Shown here: in pieces, positions 1 to 9,713 of the stretch
Layout: every line of letters begins with the position of its first letter
Position numbering within the stretch: position 1 is the first letter of the stretch
Position numbers and translations under genes: made by a program
The notes under the pieces: model-generated
What the model saw: the letters and a program-made list of their open reading frames with translations, nothing else
Database searches by the model: none
Told to the model about the DNA's origin: nothing
From: Arachnopeziza araneosa
Lineage: Eukaryota; Ascomycota; Leotiomycetes; Helotiales; Arachnopezizaceae
Direction of reading: 5' to 3'
NCBI GenBank assembly: GCA_003988855.1
Contig: QYAI01000116.1
Span: 56,337 to 120,336, forward strand
DNA: 64,000 nucleotides

Positions 1-1061
1 ACATTCCTTTACCCACCCATCGATATCCATCCTTTTTCTGAGCCTGATCCCTTTTAGCGCTGATGTCAGACTCTCGGTACAAATCAAGACTTCTATGGAG
101 CTTTTCTCCTTTCTTCCTAATCTCGAGATTGCGGCGTTCTCTGCCACGCCGCCATGCATGCGGCGGGATACCACCCTGTGGCTTACTCGTTACCTCTGTT
201 GTTGCATTGTGCGGCCGAGTCCTCGTATTTCATGTCTCTCGTCGATGAACGACCTCTCATCCAGTGGTGCACATTTTATCACGCCGTTGGATGATCAATG
301 GCGCGTAAGCTGACAGATTTTGAGGCTATTCTAATAGGAGGAGTTTTGTTGTGCTTGGAGGGAGTGTTCAATCCTGCACGAGGTTATGATGGGTCTCTTA
401 ATCCGTATGTTGGCAAGAGATATCTGCTACAGTGCGGCGAGCGTACCATGCCTGCAGGTTGGTTACTCTATATCCAAGGACCTCTACCTATCATCCGCCA
501 GAGCCAAGAAAATGATGGAAGCATGCAAATAGATCTTAATGCCCTTTGTATTCTAGCAAGAATCACCACCATGTCAATCTTTGAAGTTGTCTATATGTAT
601 GTAGATCAGCTGGGAGGAATATCTATTCGCTCAGCGAGATATAATGCTCGGTAAACAGTATCGCATTTCGTTGCGGCACATTCACTTTAAGACGCTCCTC
701 TTATTCCCAACTAAATATAGAGGCATAGATTCTATAAATGATATTCAAGTAATGAGGTCTGCAAAGTATGTTCATTGATCTGCTCGCAATACTCACGGAC
801 CGAAAGCCATACGCCTATCCTTCTTGGAGTAGATGGTGATGGTGGCGTCTTAGTCCCATTTAATATACTGTGCGTCTCCATCTGTACGGGAGAGGCGTAC
901 GAGAGGCGAAGTAGATATTGGGGGCTGAGCGCGACATCGCTGATCTAGACAAAGTGAATCACGAACAAAGCAGAGACACGTTTCTCTCGGGTACATCTTG
1001 TTTAGTCCCGCTCGATTGAATCCATTTCCTTTCCTTCACCTCTTACTCTTCATCACTTATC
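1..1061. other. Gene-poor left edge
   Basis: No gene can be supported here. An uninterrupted 118-codon frame at 298-654 (+) has no signal peptide, domain or recognisable motif, and its codon pattern is not persuasive, so it is not called. The stretch just before 1062 is pyrimidine-rich, as expected of a fungal promoter and leader for the secreted-protein gene that follows. Confidence 0.5.
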
Positions 1062-2066
1062 ATGAAGTTAATATTTCCAGTCCTCTTTTTATTCGGCCAA
1101 CTGGCTTCGGCTTTCTGGAGCCATCCAAGCCACCAAGCACCACTTTCTTCGTCAACGCCGGCCGAGCTTCCAGACTTCTCATATGAGGAATTGTATGCAC
1201 TCAACACAAAGTTTCTCGACAATTTCATCTACCCTGCCAACGTGGAGCAGGCCCGGTCTATCAACTCGAATCTCCTCGCCGAAGACTGCCAAGGCAGAGT
1301 TGACGCCACCCGGACATTCGACGGTCAAGAGCTCAACACTGAGTATTTGTTTGGGCTCTTTGCAAATATTGCTTCAAGTTCACATCCTATTAGTCTCCTC
1401 GGAGTCCCCGTTGCCTACGAGATTACGCATTTCGCTGCGAATCGATACGCGAGCTCGGTCGCGACAAAATTCGAGTTCCACCATGCGTTGCTGAACCTGA
1501 CATTTCCAGTAGAGATTGGAATTTGGAGCACGTGGAATGCCGACGGAAAACTGACGCAGTATGACTCAACGATTAAATGGTGGCAGTGGACGCTGGATTA
1601 TATCGTCGCTTCGAGGTAACCTCAGAATCTAATCTTGCAGTATTTAGAGCTAACTGTGGAGTCAGCGCTCTGCTCTTCAATACCACTACACCCGCAGAGA
1701 CGATTCAGGCGCTTACCAAAGCCATGGCTCGAAGCGTGTGTGAAACGGCCGAGATGTACTGCACTGGCGAAAACCAACAATACGACAACGCAGCAGCATG
1801 CTACCAATACCTGACCGAGGATATCCGATTCGGCTCCGCGTATGAGCTCGGAAGGGATACTCTCGCTTGTAGGACGATTCACCAAAACATGGTCGCTCTC
1901 CGGCCCTCGGTTCATTGGTATTATTCCCCTCGGCTGCTGAGAACTTATCTAATTCATTTGCAGTTCTCATATTGGACCAAGCGGCGGAGAGTACTGCGTC
2001 GACGATATGAGCTACATCTCGACGGTGAATAAAGATTACTTTAGGATTCCGTTTGTACCTAGATGA
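1062..2066 (+). CDS. Secreted protein of unknown function with a conserved C-terminal His/Cys motif
   Basis: The product opens with a clear signal peptide (MKLIFPVLFLFGQLASAF) and reads in one frame to about 1615. The reading then shifts by one frame into a region containing Cys pairs and the segment CRTIHQNMVALRPSVH. A well-formed 46-nt intron at 1918-1963 (GT..TTGCAG) restores the ending CSHIGPSGGEYCVDD and a stop at 2064-2066. The C-terminal pattern HxxMVxxRPxVHCxHIGPSGGxYC recurs, as I recall, in secreted hypothetical proteins of many ascomycetes; no function is known to me. The first junction is unresolved: joining at 1616/1647 implies a 32-nt intron, unusually short, while a donor at 1586 gives a 62-nt intron but removes about ten residues. 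A single-base frameshift is a third possibility. Confidence 0.7.
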
Positions 2067-4529
2067 TGACATCAAGGCGCCCACTTTCTTAGAGAGGAGA
2101 ACATATGAGTAACACATCGAGGAGATCGATCGGTGAATTTCTCGATAATTTGGCGTCGTTTTATTAGATCATTGATTAGATGAGATGAAATTTTACAATT
2201 TAACAATGGCTACTTGATTGGCTTTAATCGTAGACAGAAAAGGCTAAACTTCTAAATTCAAGCGAGTATCACAAAAATTAGATTCTAACGCCACTCTACT
2301 AGTTTAAGTTAGTCTTTAGATGTGAGTTGCAAACGCTTCATAGAATACACCACTTCTTGCAAGTAGTTATTATTAAAGGACCCCCCTAGAAGTAATTGTT
2401 ATAAAGTTAGACGTATCCAACAAGGGTGTATTATGCAGGGCCGTCATGGTGTAGATGAGAAGATCAATGAAATACTGTACGTGGGTAGCGCTGGGAAGCT
2501 GCCCAGTAGCTGACCTGATCTTAACAGGGTATGCTTTCCTATTTTATTCTTGACTAAGCAACCAAATATTGCCTCCCCTAGTGCACACATATGGTGCTCT
2601 CAATAACACACATCTTTAGATCATTCAATCTTTGACCGCATGATCCTTCCCTTCCGCCTCAGCTCATCATTGTCCTCGCGACAGAAGAATCTTGATTGCG
2701 AATACTCTAAATTTAGCGTAACAGCTTGTTTTCGAGTAAATGTGTGACGTTGTGGGTGTAAGGCATAAATAGAAAGTCGCGTAAAATTACAGGTATGCTA
2801 TCTGCATGCAAGATAGCCATCATGCAGGGGAAAGTTAATCGGTTTTTGGTAACAGCAACCACCCTGCCACGAATTAGTATCATCCCGGACCAAGATGGAT
2901 ATATGTACACGAGAAGAATGGACAAGTGCCAGGATTCATGAGCCCGAGGCCATGAAACACCAACAGTCCTACAGAACTTCCTTCTCAAGATGGCCGTCAA
3001 TAAGTTATCACGTTAACTTTGGCCTAATGGCAAGCTTTTCCCTCCCTAAAACCTATAACTTGAGATTGTTCTTCACGAGAAGATGATTTTATGAAAGAAA
3101 TTAGTCACGCCTTGTTGTGTACCTAAATTCAAAACACATAATTCTAATTCCTTACGGAGGAATGAGGAGGGATGTTTTGTAGGTTTCCAAAAGCATAATG
3201 CCTGTCTTCAACAGATCAATCCGCACTTATTTAGACCTTTGTACCGTTGCAAAATGGTGTACAAAACGTTTTCCCTTGTTCTTCCGTACGGTCCCCAAGA
3301 CCAGGCCACCAACTGAAGGCGATCACGAATTGGGGACGAACGAATGAAAGCACAAGCGGACAAGGAATTAGATAAATTCGACAAATTGCTTGGATAAGAA
3401 GATAAGAAATGAGGAGTTCACTACGATTTATATTGCTCGGCGCCTACCTTCCGATCTCGAATTGGATGCCGCTAATTATCGACCTGCATGGCCCGATTTT
3501 CCGGGGCCAAAACGAGGGCATCTCGGCATCGTGCGCTAACCAAATTTCCTCGACAACAAGCATGAAATATTGGCTGCAACTGGAAAATATCTACTTTTTC
3601 GTAAGCTAGATAGCCCAAAAAATTCAATTTCCAAGACCATGATTTGTGCGACAAGATTTTAATCATAATTCCTGGTTTTCCAGTTTAATTCATTGTCGTT
3701 AATTTCACTATCTGCCGCTTGTTTTCTCTCCTCGAAACCCGGTACCTGGCTCCGTAATGTGGTATTGTAAATGCCGAGCGGCATCCCGGCTCGCCTCCCG
3801 GAATTTCCTGATTGATGGTCGTTTTTCGTTTCGGGGTTCTTTTGTTGAAGTAACTTCTTTGAAATCTTCCCTTCATCTGAGCTTCCATTGAAGTTCGACG
3901 CATGATAGGCATGGCATGGCATGGGGTGGATAGATGGCACACAGCCTAGATGGAAGGACAAATAATACTGAATTCTTAGGCTTTTATTGCTTTCGGGTTC
4001 TGCAAACGATTTCTCATAGACGAGAGATATCACTCCACTCTTCCATCCTCCTGTAGCAGCGAGATGGAGATAAGGTAATGCGAGTTGACATCTTTAAAAC
4101 TCCCAAATGGATTTGTACAACCCATCAAGGCTGCTCATTGTCCTCGTGTGCGACATGGTCAAAAGTCCCCACGAAATTAACCGAGAATCAACATTCCACA
4201 AATTAATGATCGTAATCTAGAAGGAGAGAAGCGACTCGATAGATATGAAATTATAGTTCGATGTTAATACTGGGGATAGAGCATATTAGGCGGTGCCGAA
4301 TTTTTCGAATTCGGGGTTTGACCAATGGGACGAAGAGGCGAACCTCCATTTCATCGTGAGTCGGGGGGATTGAGCGTAGGATTTGAAAATGAAACTGGGA
4401 ATGGGACTAGGTTTGGTAGGAGTTAACTTTGTAGTGAGGGGAAGGGAGAGTTGTGTGAGGGTGACTTATATGGTGTGGAGTGCTTCGATTTGGGGAAAGA
4501 TACTTGTGTCCCTTCCCAACTTCATCACT
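2067..4529. other. 2.4-kb AT-rich intergenic stretch without a recognisable gene
   Basis: Short frames occur on both strands (for example 2713-3000 and 3659-4033 on the minus strand), but none has a domain, a signal peptide or a believable splice partner. A minus-strand frame over 3685-4033 is preceded by a simple GGCATGGCAT-type repeat near 3908-3921. The right end, from about 4290, holds the promoter of the prolyl-hydroxylase-like gene, including the CGAATTCGGGG element at 4306-4316. Confidence 0.45.
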
Positions 4530-5682
4530 ATGGTAAGTAGGATACTTGACCTCATATCTTCAAACAAAGAACACCAACACCAATCCAGGGCTCAACACAG
4601 GAAATTCCTCTCCGCAAAATTGTCCTATCAGCCTACGCAATAACGGGCATCCTCATCGCAGCCTGCTGGTCAAGTTACGCCTACTCCTTCTCCTTTTCAC
4701 CATGGCAAACCATATTCAGAGGCTTGAGGGCTCCTCCTTTTATCTGCGAGTTGCATCAATACACCACAGAGATAGTGTCTATTGATCCTTTGCTTATTTA
4801 TATCAATAACTTTGTTTCTACAATGGAAGCTGAGATGCTGATTGCTACTGGGTAACCTTTTCTCTTGTTGCCACAATCTCTTCAAATAGTGGAGAGTCTA
4901 TTCTGGACATCAAAGATGAAGACTGATATACCGAATTCAGCGAGCTAAATCTGGAAAGTTCTGAAGTCTACCTCAATGGCATTAAACGTCCTTCAACGGA
5001 GCGTACCTCCACCTCAGGGGCCTTACCTCCCACAGCTCCCATCGTCCAATGCATATTGTAGGTCTCAGCACTTCCTCCTTCCTGACCGAGACTCTGTAGG
5101 CCAGAGAGTTATCCCTGATGCATGCGCTTCTCTACATTTCCAGGGCTACTCGGTCCTAACTCTATCGCTCATTGATTCTACCACTAACTTCGCTCAAGAG
5201 CCCGCGCCTCCTCATTTATGGGAACCCTCCTCGATGAAGATGGCGATTTCGGCACACCCCAACTCGTCCGTTACGAAAAAGAACAAAAATTCGACACCCA
5301 TCACGACTGGTACTCCACCCCCAAACGAACAACAGATGGCACCGGGCGATATTTTAACCGCATCGCGAGTTTCTTCGTCTATCTCGAAGAAGAAAACATA
5401 CAGGGTGGCGAAACGTGGTTTCCAATGATTGAAGCTAGGCAAGAAAAGGAGAAAGTGAAGTGGATGCGTCGGGAAAAGAATGGGGATGGATATTTAGAGG
5501 AAGAAGGAGGAACTATGTTTGTGCCAAAGAAGGGTAATGCGTTGTTTTGGGTTAATTTGCATGCAAATGGGACGGGAGACAATAGGGTTGTGCATGCAGG
5601 GTTGCCTTTAAGGGAGGGCAGGAAAACAGCGATGAATATCTGGCCAAGGAGATTTTATAAGAGAGGTTGGTGGAATTTTTGA
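4530..5682 (+). CDS. Membrane-anchored prolyl 4-hydroxylase-like 2-oxoglutarate/Fe(II) dioxygenase
   Basis: Four exons are inferred: 4530-4532 (the ATG alone), 4601-4851, 4941-5057 and 5199-5682. The introns run GTAAGT..ACAG, GTAACC..TTCAG, GTAGGT..CAAG and the phases close to 284 residues. The N-terminus (MEIPLRKIVLSAYAITGILIAACW) carries one hydrophobic segment, suggesting an ER or other membrane anchor. The C-terminal half is the P4H catalytic domain: metal ligands in the FDTHHDW segment (HxD), RYFNRIASFFVYLE strand, GGETWFP, and a distal VVHAG histidine followed by the EGRKTAMN lysine that should bind 2-oxoglutarate. Family members hydroxylate proline in proteins or peptides, or act on small molecules; the substrate cannot be told. 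It is not obviously part of the cluster downstream. Confidence 0.85.
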
Positions 5683-6070
5683 TGTTGAGTGAGGTATATA
5701 TACGGGCGCAATTTAAATCTTGCTTTCTTAGGTGTTGTCTTGATTGAGGAGGGTGTCAGGATAGAGGTGCTCATGGACTGATCAAGTTCAGATGAGCTGG
5801 CTAAGCGGAAGGTGAGTAGAGTGTTATTGCTGCCCGAGTAGATGCCGTCATACTTACAAACCGAACATAGAAAGAGGTTGAAGGGTTGGCATCGAACGAT
5901 CAACGGTAAACAAACAAAAATGAATCTCTTAGTTGCTGTTCTTTGTTGCTGTTATTCCAAATAAAATCGAAAAAGAAGATAGAACGACTAATTCTAATTT
6001 GCAAGAGATTTACTAGCAAAGAAGATAATTCAACAGAAAACCTTGTAACCATATTGAGTGTAAATAAAAT
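5683..6070. other. Intergenic spacer, AT-rich
   Basis: The stretch contains the 3' flank of the dioxygenase gene and AT-rich sequence up to the LTR insertion. No gene is visible. The last five bases, AAAAT at 6066-6070, are the left target-site duplication of the LTR. Confidence 0.5.
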
Positions 6071-6273
6071 TGTCGGTTCACATGGAATAACTAGTTATCT
6101 GCGGTTTTCGCCGTTTCACCCAGAATACAAGACTCCTCACATATGGAGGCGTCTGTACTGGTTGGGTTGAATTGGCTTGTATTCGGAAGAAGGATAAGGC
6201 AGCTGGGAACCCTTATGGGGTTCCGGCTGCCTGCTATTCAGGCTTCACGTGATGGCACGTGATTGTACCAACA
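6071..6273 (+). mobile_element. Solo LTR of an LTR retrotransposon, with 5-bp target-site duplication
   Basis: The 203-bp unit begins TGTCGGT and ends ACCAACA, near-inverted TG..CA ends typical of LTRs. It is flanked on both sides by AAAAT (6066-6070 and 6274-6278), a perfect 5-bp target-site duplication. A diverged copy lies at 63545-63749. The two share the blocks GACTCCTCAC, GCTTGTATT, GAAGAAGGAT, AAGGCAGCT and GGCACGTGATT in the same order. No internal retroelement coding sequence lies beside it, so the element has been reduced to a solo LTR, presumably by LTR-LTR recombination. A foldback at 6207-6242 is described separately. Confidence 0.88.
6207..6242. repeat. Imperfect inverted repeat (hairpin) within the LTR
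   Basis: The arms AGGCAGCTGGGAACCC and GGGGTTCCGGCTGCCT flank a TTAT loop and pair at about 15 of 16 positions if G-T pairs are allowed. The second LTR copy keeps a foldback at the equivalent place (63668-63703), with AGAACT/AGTTCT inner arms around a similar loop. A role as transcription terminator or RNA structure is possible but not shown. Confidence 0.65.
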
Positions 6274-6456
6274 AAAATGAATCAAGCGATTGATTGGTTG
6301 ATTACTAAGAATCTGCAACGGCATTTGCTAGTGACTTCTTGGCGGTCTACCGGCGTCTGGTATCTTCACTTTAACTCATCACTCCGCCATCCATCCCCTC
6401 TCTTTTCATCAATCTCGATTCTCAAACACAGAGTGCTTACGAAATAATTCCTTACC

Positions 6457-7200
6457 ATGTCATCAGCAGCGGTATTCGGCAGTACCGGCGCAGTAGGCTC
6501 TCAAATCCTCTCCACACTCCTCACCAGCAACTACTTCACGACCATCAAGACCATATCGCGGCGCCTCCCTAATGCTCAATCTCCCAAACTCCAAGCCATC
6601 GAAGAAAGTGACGTCTCGAAATGGGGTTCGATGATCTCTACCCTATCTCCCAAACCATCAGTAGTCTTCAACGCTATTGGGACTACCAGAGCGGCAGCGG
6701 GTGGACTTCAAGAGCAGTGGAAAATCGATCATGATTTATGTATCGAGACCGCTCAAGCGGCGAAAGAAGCGGGAGTGAAGACTTTCGTGTTCATTTCCAG
6801 TTCAGGAACAGGAGGATTCCTTGCTGGTTATGTGCCGTATGGGAAGATGAAGGTTGGAGTTGAAGATGCCATTCAGAAACTAAATTTTGAGCACGCGATC
6901 ATTATTAAACCGGGTTTGATTACTGGAAGAGAGAAGAAAAAGGCTCCCTTGCTGGAGAAATTTGTGGAGAATCTGGGACAGAGCATACAAGACAAACTAG
7001 GTATGAGCAACCTAATTAGTGCATCGAAGTTGCCGACTCTGAATGTTAACTCTTCTCTTTCAGGCCAGAATCAAACTATCATCGGCAGAGCGGCTGTAGC
7101 AGCTGCTCGTATAGTAGAAGATGGAAATGCACCATCAAAATATTGGGTTGTGGAAGCGGCTGAGATCTTTAAGCTGGGTAGAGACGAGTGGAAAGAGTAA
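6457..7200 (+). CDS. NAD(P)-binding Rossmann protein, FMP52-like
   Basis: The N-terminus AAVFGSTGAVGSQIL has the GxxGxxG dinucleotide-binding fingerprint, followed by ISRRLP, FNAIGTTRAAAGG and FVFISSSGTGG. These fit the FMP52 / HTATIP2-like atypical short-chain dehydrogenase family, whose yeast member localises to the mitochondrial outer membrane. The frame is open from ATG 6457 to TAA at 7198, but positions 7001-7063 look like a 63-nt in-frame intron (GTATGA..TTTCAG). Removing it joins DKLG to QNQTIIGRAAVAAARI, the more family-like reading, and gives 226 residues. The first five codons follow a short leader ending in TTACC. The substrate is unknown. Confidence 0.88.
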   Translation: MSSAAVFGSTGAVGSQILSTLLTSNYFTTIKTISRRLPNAQSPKLQAIEESDVSKWGSMISTLSPKPSVVFNAIGTTRAAAGGLQEQWKIDHDLCIETAQAAKEAGVKTFVFISSSGTGGFLAGYVPYGKMKVGVEDAIQKLNFEHAIIIKPGLITGREKKKAPLLEKFVENLGQSIQDKLGMSNLISASKLPTLNVNSSLSGQNQTIIGRAAVAAARIVEDGNAPSKYWVVEAAEIFKLGRDEWKE

Positions 7201-9713
7201 GGCTTAGGTTAAAGACTGTATAGAAGACTATCCTTACACTTGTTCTTACGTCGTTGAAATATCAGCCCTTAATTGTACTTTTGGTCACGTGTGACACGTG
7301 ATAGTTCGAGAAGGAAGAGGATGGTGCCTACATAATGGTTTAGTCAGATTTCTCGTAATCATACGGGGATATGTTCGCAATTGTTGCCAGGTACCTACTA
7401 ACAGCGATAATTGCAACAACACTGTGCTTAATGGGACATCACGGACGGTTGTACTCTTTGGCGTCCGTGTACCAGCCTGAATTCTTTTCCATACAGTCCT
7501 TGGATATGTCTTGTTAGCATGCGGTGCCTTGGCGATTTTGGCCCGATTGTCCCTGAAGTGGTTTAGCCAAAAGTTTGGGAAGCGCTTGCGGAGTTGGAAT
7601 CCGATTCTGGGCCTGGTCTGGGTTCTCGAGACGACCTACATGCCGATAACAGCAATTTGGTATGTGGTACCTCGTTGTCTTGTTGTCTCTTTATGCGCGG
7701 GTTGCCAATTGTTTTAAGGTGTGTCTATTCGTTTGTCGGATGGACGTGATTGCATTCTTCATCTTTAGCATGTACATGTATGTTATGTAGCCTAGATTTG
7801 CTTTGTGAACGGTGACTAATTCATTTAGAACAATTGCTCTCTGCTACACATGCATTCGGATATATTAACATCGACTCATTGCTACAGTACTGCTGAACAA
7901 CGGCGATGGTGCACTCAATAATGGATCTCGACCAACGAGAAGGATCGGCTGGGTAACAGGCACATGGAATTTTGATGGTGTATTCCTTCGTGATGTTACT
8001 TGGAGCCGGTATCTCGTTCCCGTTCAGGTAACTCATAAATCATAGGGCTGTTGAGGACTATAGAATAAATTGAACGGCGTGTTCAGTTGGAGGAAATGGG
8101 AAGCTCATTTGATAACGATATATAAAATCTATTCTCCTATCACACTGTGCCTAAGTCTACATATCATTCTTTCATCCGAAGGTCGCTTCTTTGCATTCGG
8201 TGCTTTTAGACAATGTGGCATGTGATCAAGACTCTCTAAAAAGGAGAGTGACTTTTCTTATCATAAGAAGACAAGTGCACAGATATAAATAGAAGAGAAA
8301 CAAGGCATGGAACAAATTTGAACGTTATATTCTGTGAGTCTAGCTGCTGAGTGCAGCATATTAATTTAATGCGAAGGTCGACGAATATAGTAGTATAAGT
8401 AGCTACAATAAGCATAAGCATAAGCATAAGCATAAGCACGGTGTTCCGTCCACTGAAAAGCAACGCTCTACCTCATCAGGCGCTATATTAGTCATCATTA
8501 GAGTGTTTTGAGACGAATATAGATAGAACATGAAGCCGTCATGCCATCAGCTAGTACAGTTCCCTAGTTGAGAAGTGGCTTGGCCATTGTCATGATTTTC
8601 TTCTAAGCAGCATGGTGTATGTAAATAACTCGGTAAAAGGTGGTGAAGAATGACTTTGGTCTCCTCGACACGCAAAAATCGAATGCTCGTAGAGGTGGCA
8701 AGTACCTCATAACTCTTCGGCATGACACCATTAATCTTGGGAGATTGTAATTCTTTATCCACCGTGGTGACGACATCAAGGCCCAGGCAGATTAACATCA
8801 GGTGGTGAGTTCGATAGTGGCATGTCCGGAGGCGGCTTATCACTTCCGAGCTAGGTTGATTAATCCTTCTCCAAGAGAACAGCCAGTAAGATATGTTTTA
8901 TTTGAACGTGCTCCTTCTGGATTAGTAAGCTCAGTGGTACTGATAAACCACCTTTCATGTAAGGCTGATTATTCATCAGCCAAGTCCTTGCCTCGTTATG
9001 GCGGAGCCAGGGCATGCTTGTTTTCGGAGCAAGTTTGCCAATATAGTGCCCCACCTAGGTCGAGGACGGGCTGACGGGTGTGGCGTTCACTCCCGCCTCC
9101 ACGCTGCTTTAACGTTACTATCAAATTACGCATTTAGGTAGCCCGTCGAATCCACGATCTTTAGTCCAAAATAGGAAAGGAGGTGGCTAGAATAAAAGAA
9201 GCAAAGTGGGGAAGGATCTTGCAAATCACTATATGCTGGCAAGTGGATACTGTAAACACCGAAATGGACCCGTAGAGAGCAGGTCGGACGTGATCAGGGG
9301 GGAGCACTGTAACATTCTACCCTGTAGAAAAAGGATGGTTCTAGCGCGGCGGGCATGAGAATTCACATCCGCGGCGTGGAAGACCAATGCCGTCGATCTG
9401 GCAAGGATCGGCGCGGCGGATGCAGCCGGGAAGATGCGCGAGGGCTTGCATTACACGTATCGCTAGTTGACCTACCTGAATCCTTCCAGCGGCACTATTC
9501 TACCGATTGTGCGGGGCAAGCTAGTTACCCTGGCGGTGGAGGATGTTCGTCAACCCAAGTCAGACTTGTCCTCGTTTCGCCGCCAATAGAGCTCCCCTGG
9601 CATATACGCAGCAGTGATTGACTCCCTCTTCGAAAACTTCTTCAAAGACCTTCTCGAGGAATTGGCAGCTGAATCGCTCAACCGGTTTTTGTTGCGACAG
9701 AGAGAATATCAAC
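7201..9713. other. 2.5-kb intergenic region with a hexanucleotide microsatellite and no supported gene
   Basis: Small frames at 7298-7480 and 7511-7717 (+) and at 7821-8036 and 8547-8843 (-) show no domain and no convincing splice partner. The frame at 7511 has a hydrophobic stretch, but nothing extends it into a membrane protein. Two overlapping CACGTG E-box-like sites lie at about 7285-7300. The end of the stretch is the promoter of the Zn2Cys6 gene. Confidence 0.4.
8408..8437 (+). repeat. (ATAAGC)5 microsatellite
   Basis: Five perfect copies of the hexamer ATAAGC lie head to tail in non-coding sequence. Confidence 0.9.

Noticed and set aside
298..654. 118-codon open frame on the plus strand
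   Set aside because: No domain, signal peptide, splice partner or family resemblance; it may be chance.
3659..4033. Minus-strand frames of 85-124 codons
   Set aside because: They cover AT-rich spacer with no motif, and two frames overlap without either looking coding.
7298..7717. Two small plus-strand frames, one with a hydrophobic stretch, as exons of a membrane protein
   Set aside because: No splice join gives a longer or recognisable product.
8547..8843. 98-codon minus-strand frame
   Set aside because: No recognisable motif and no matching exon nearby.
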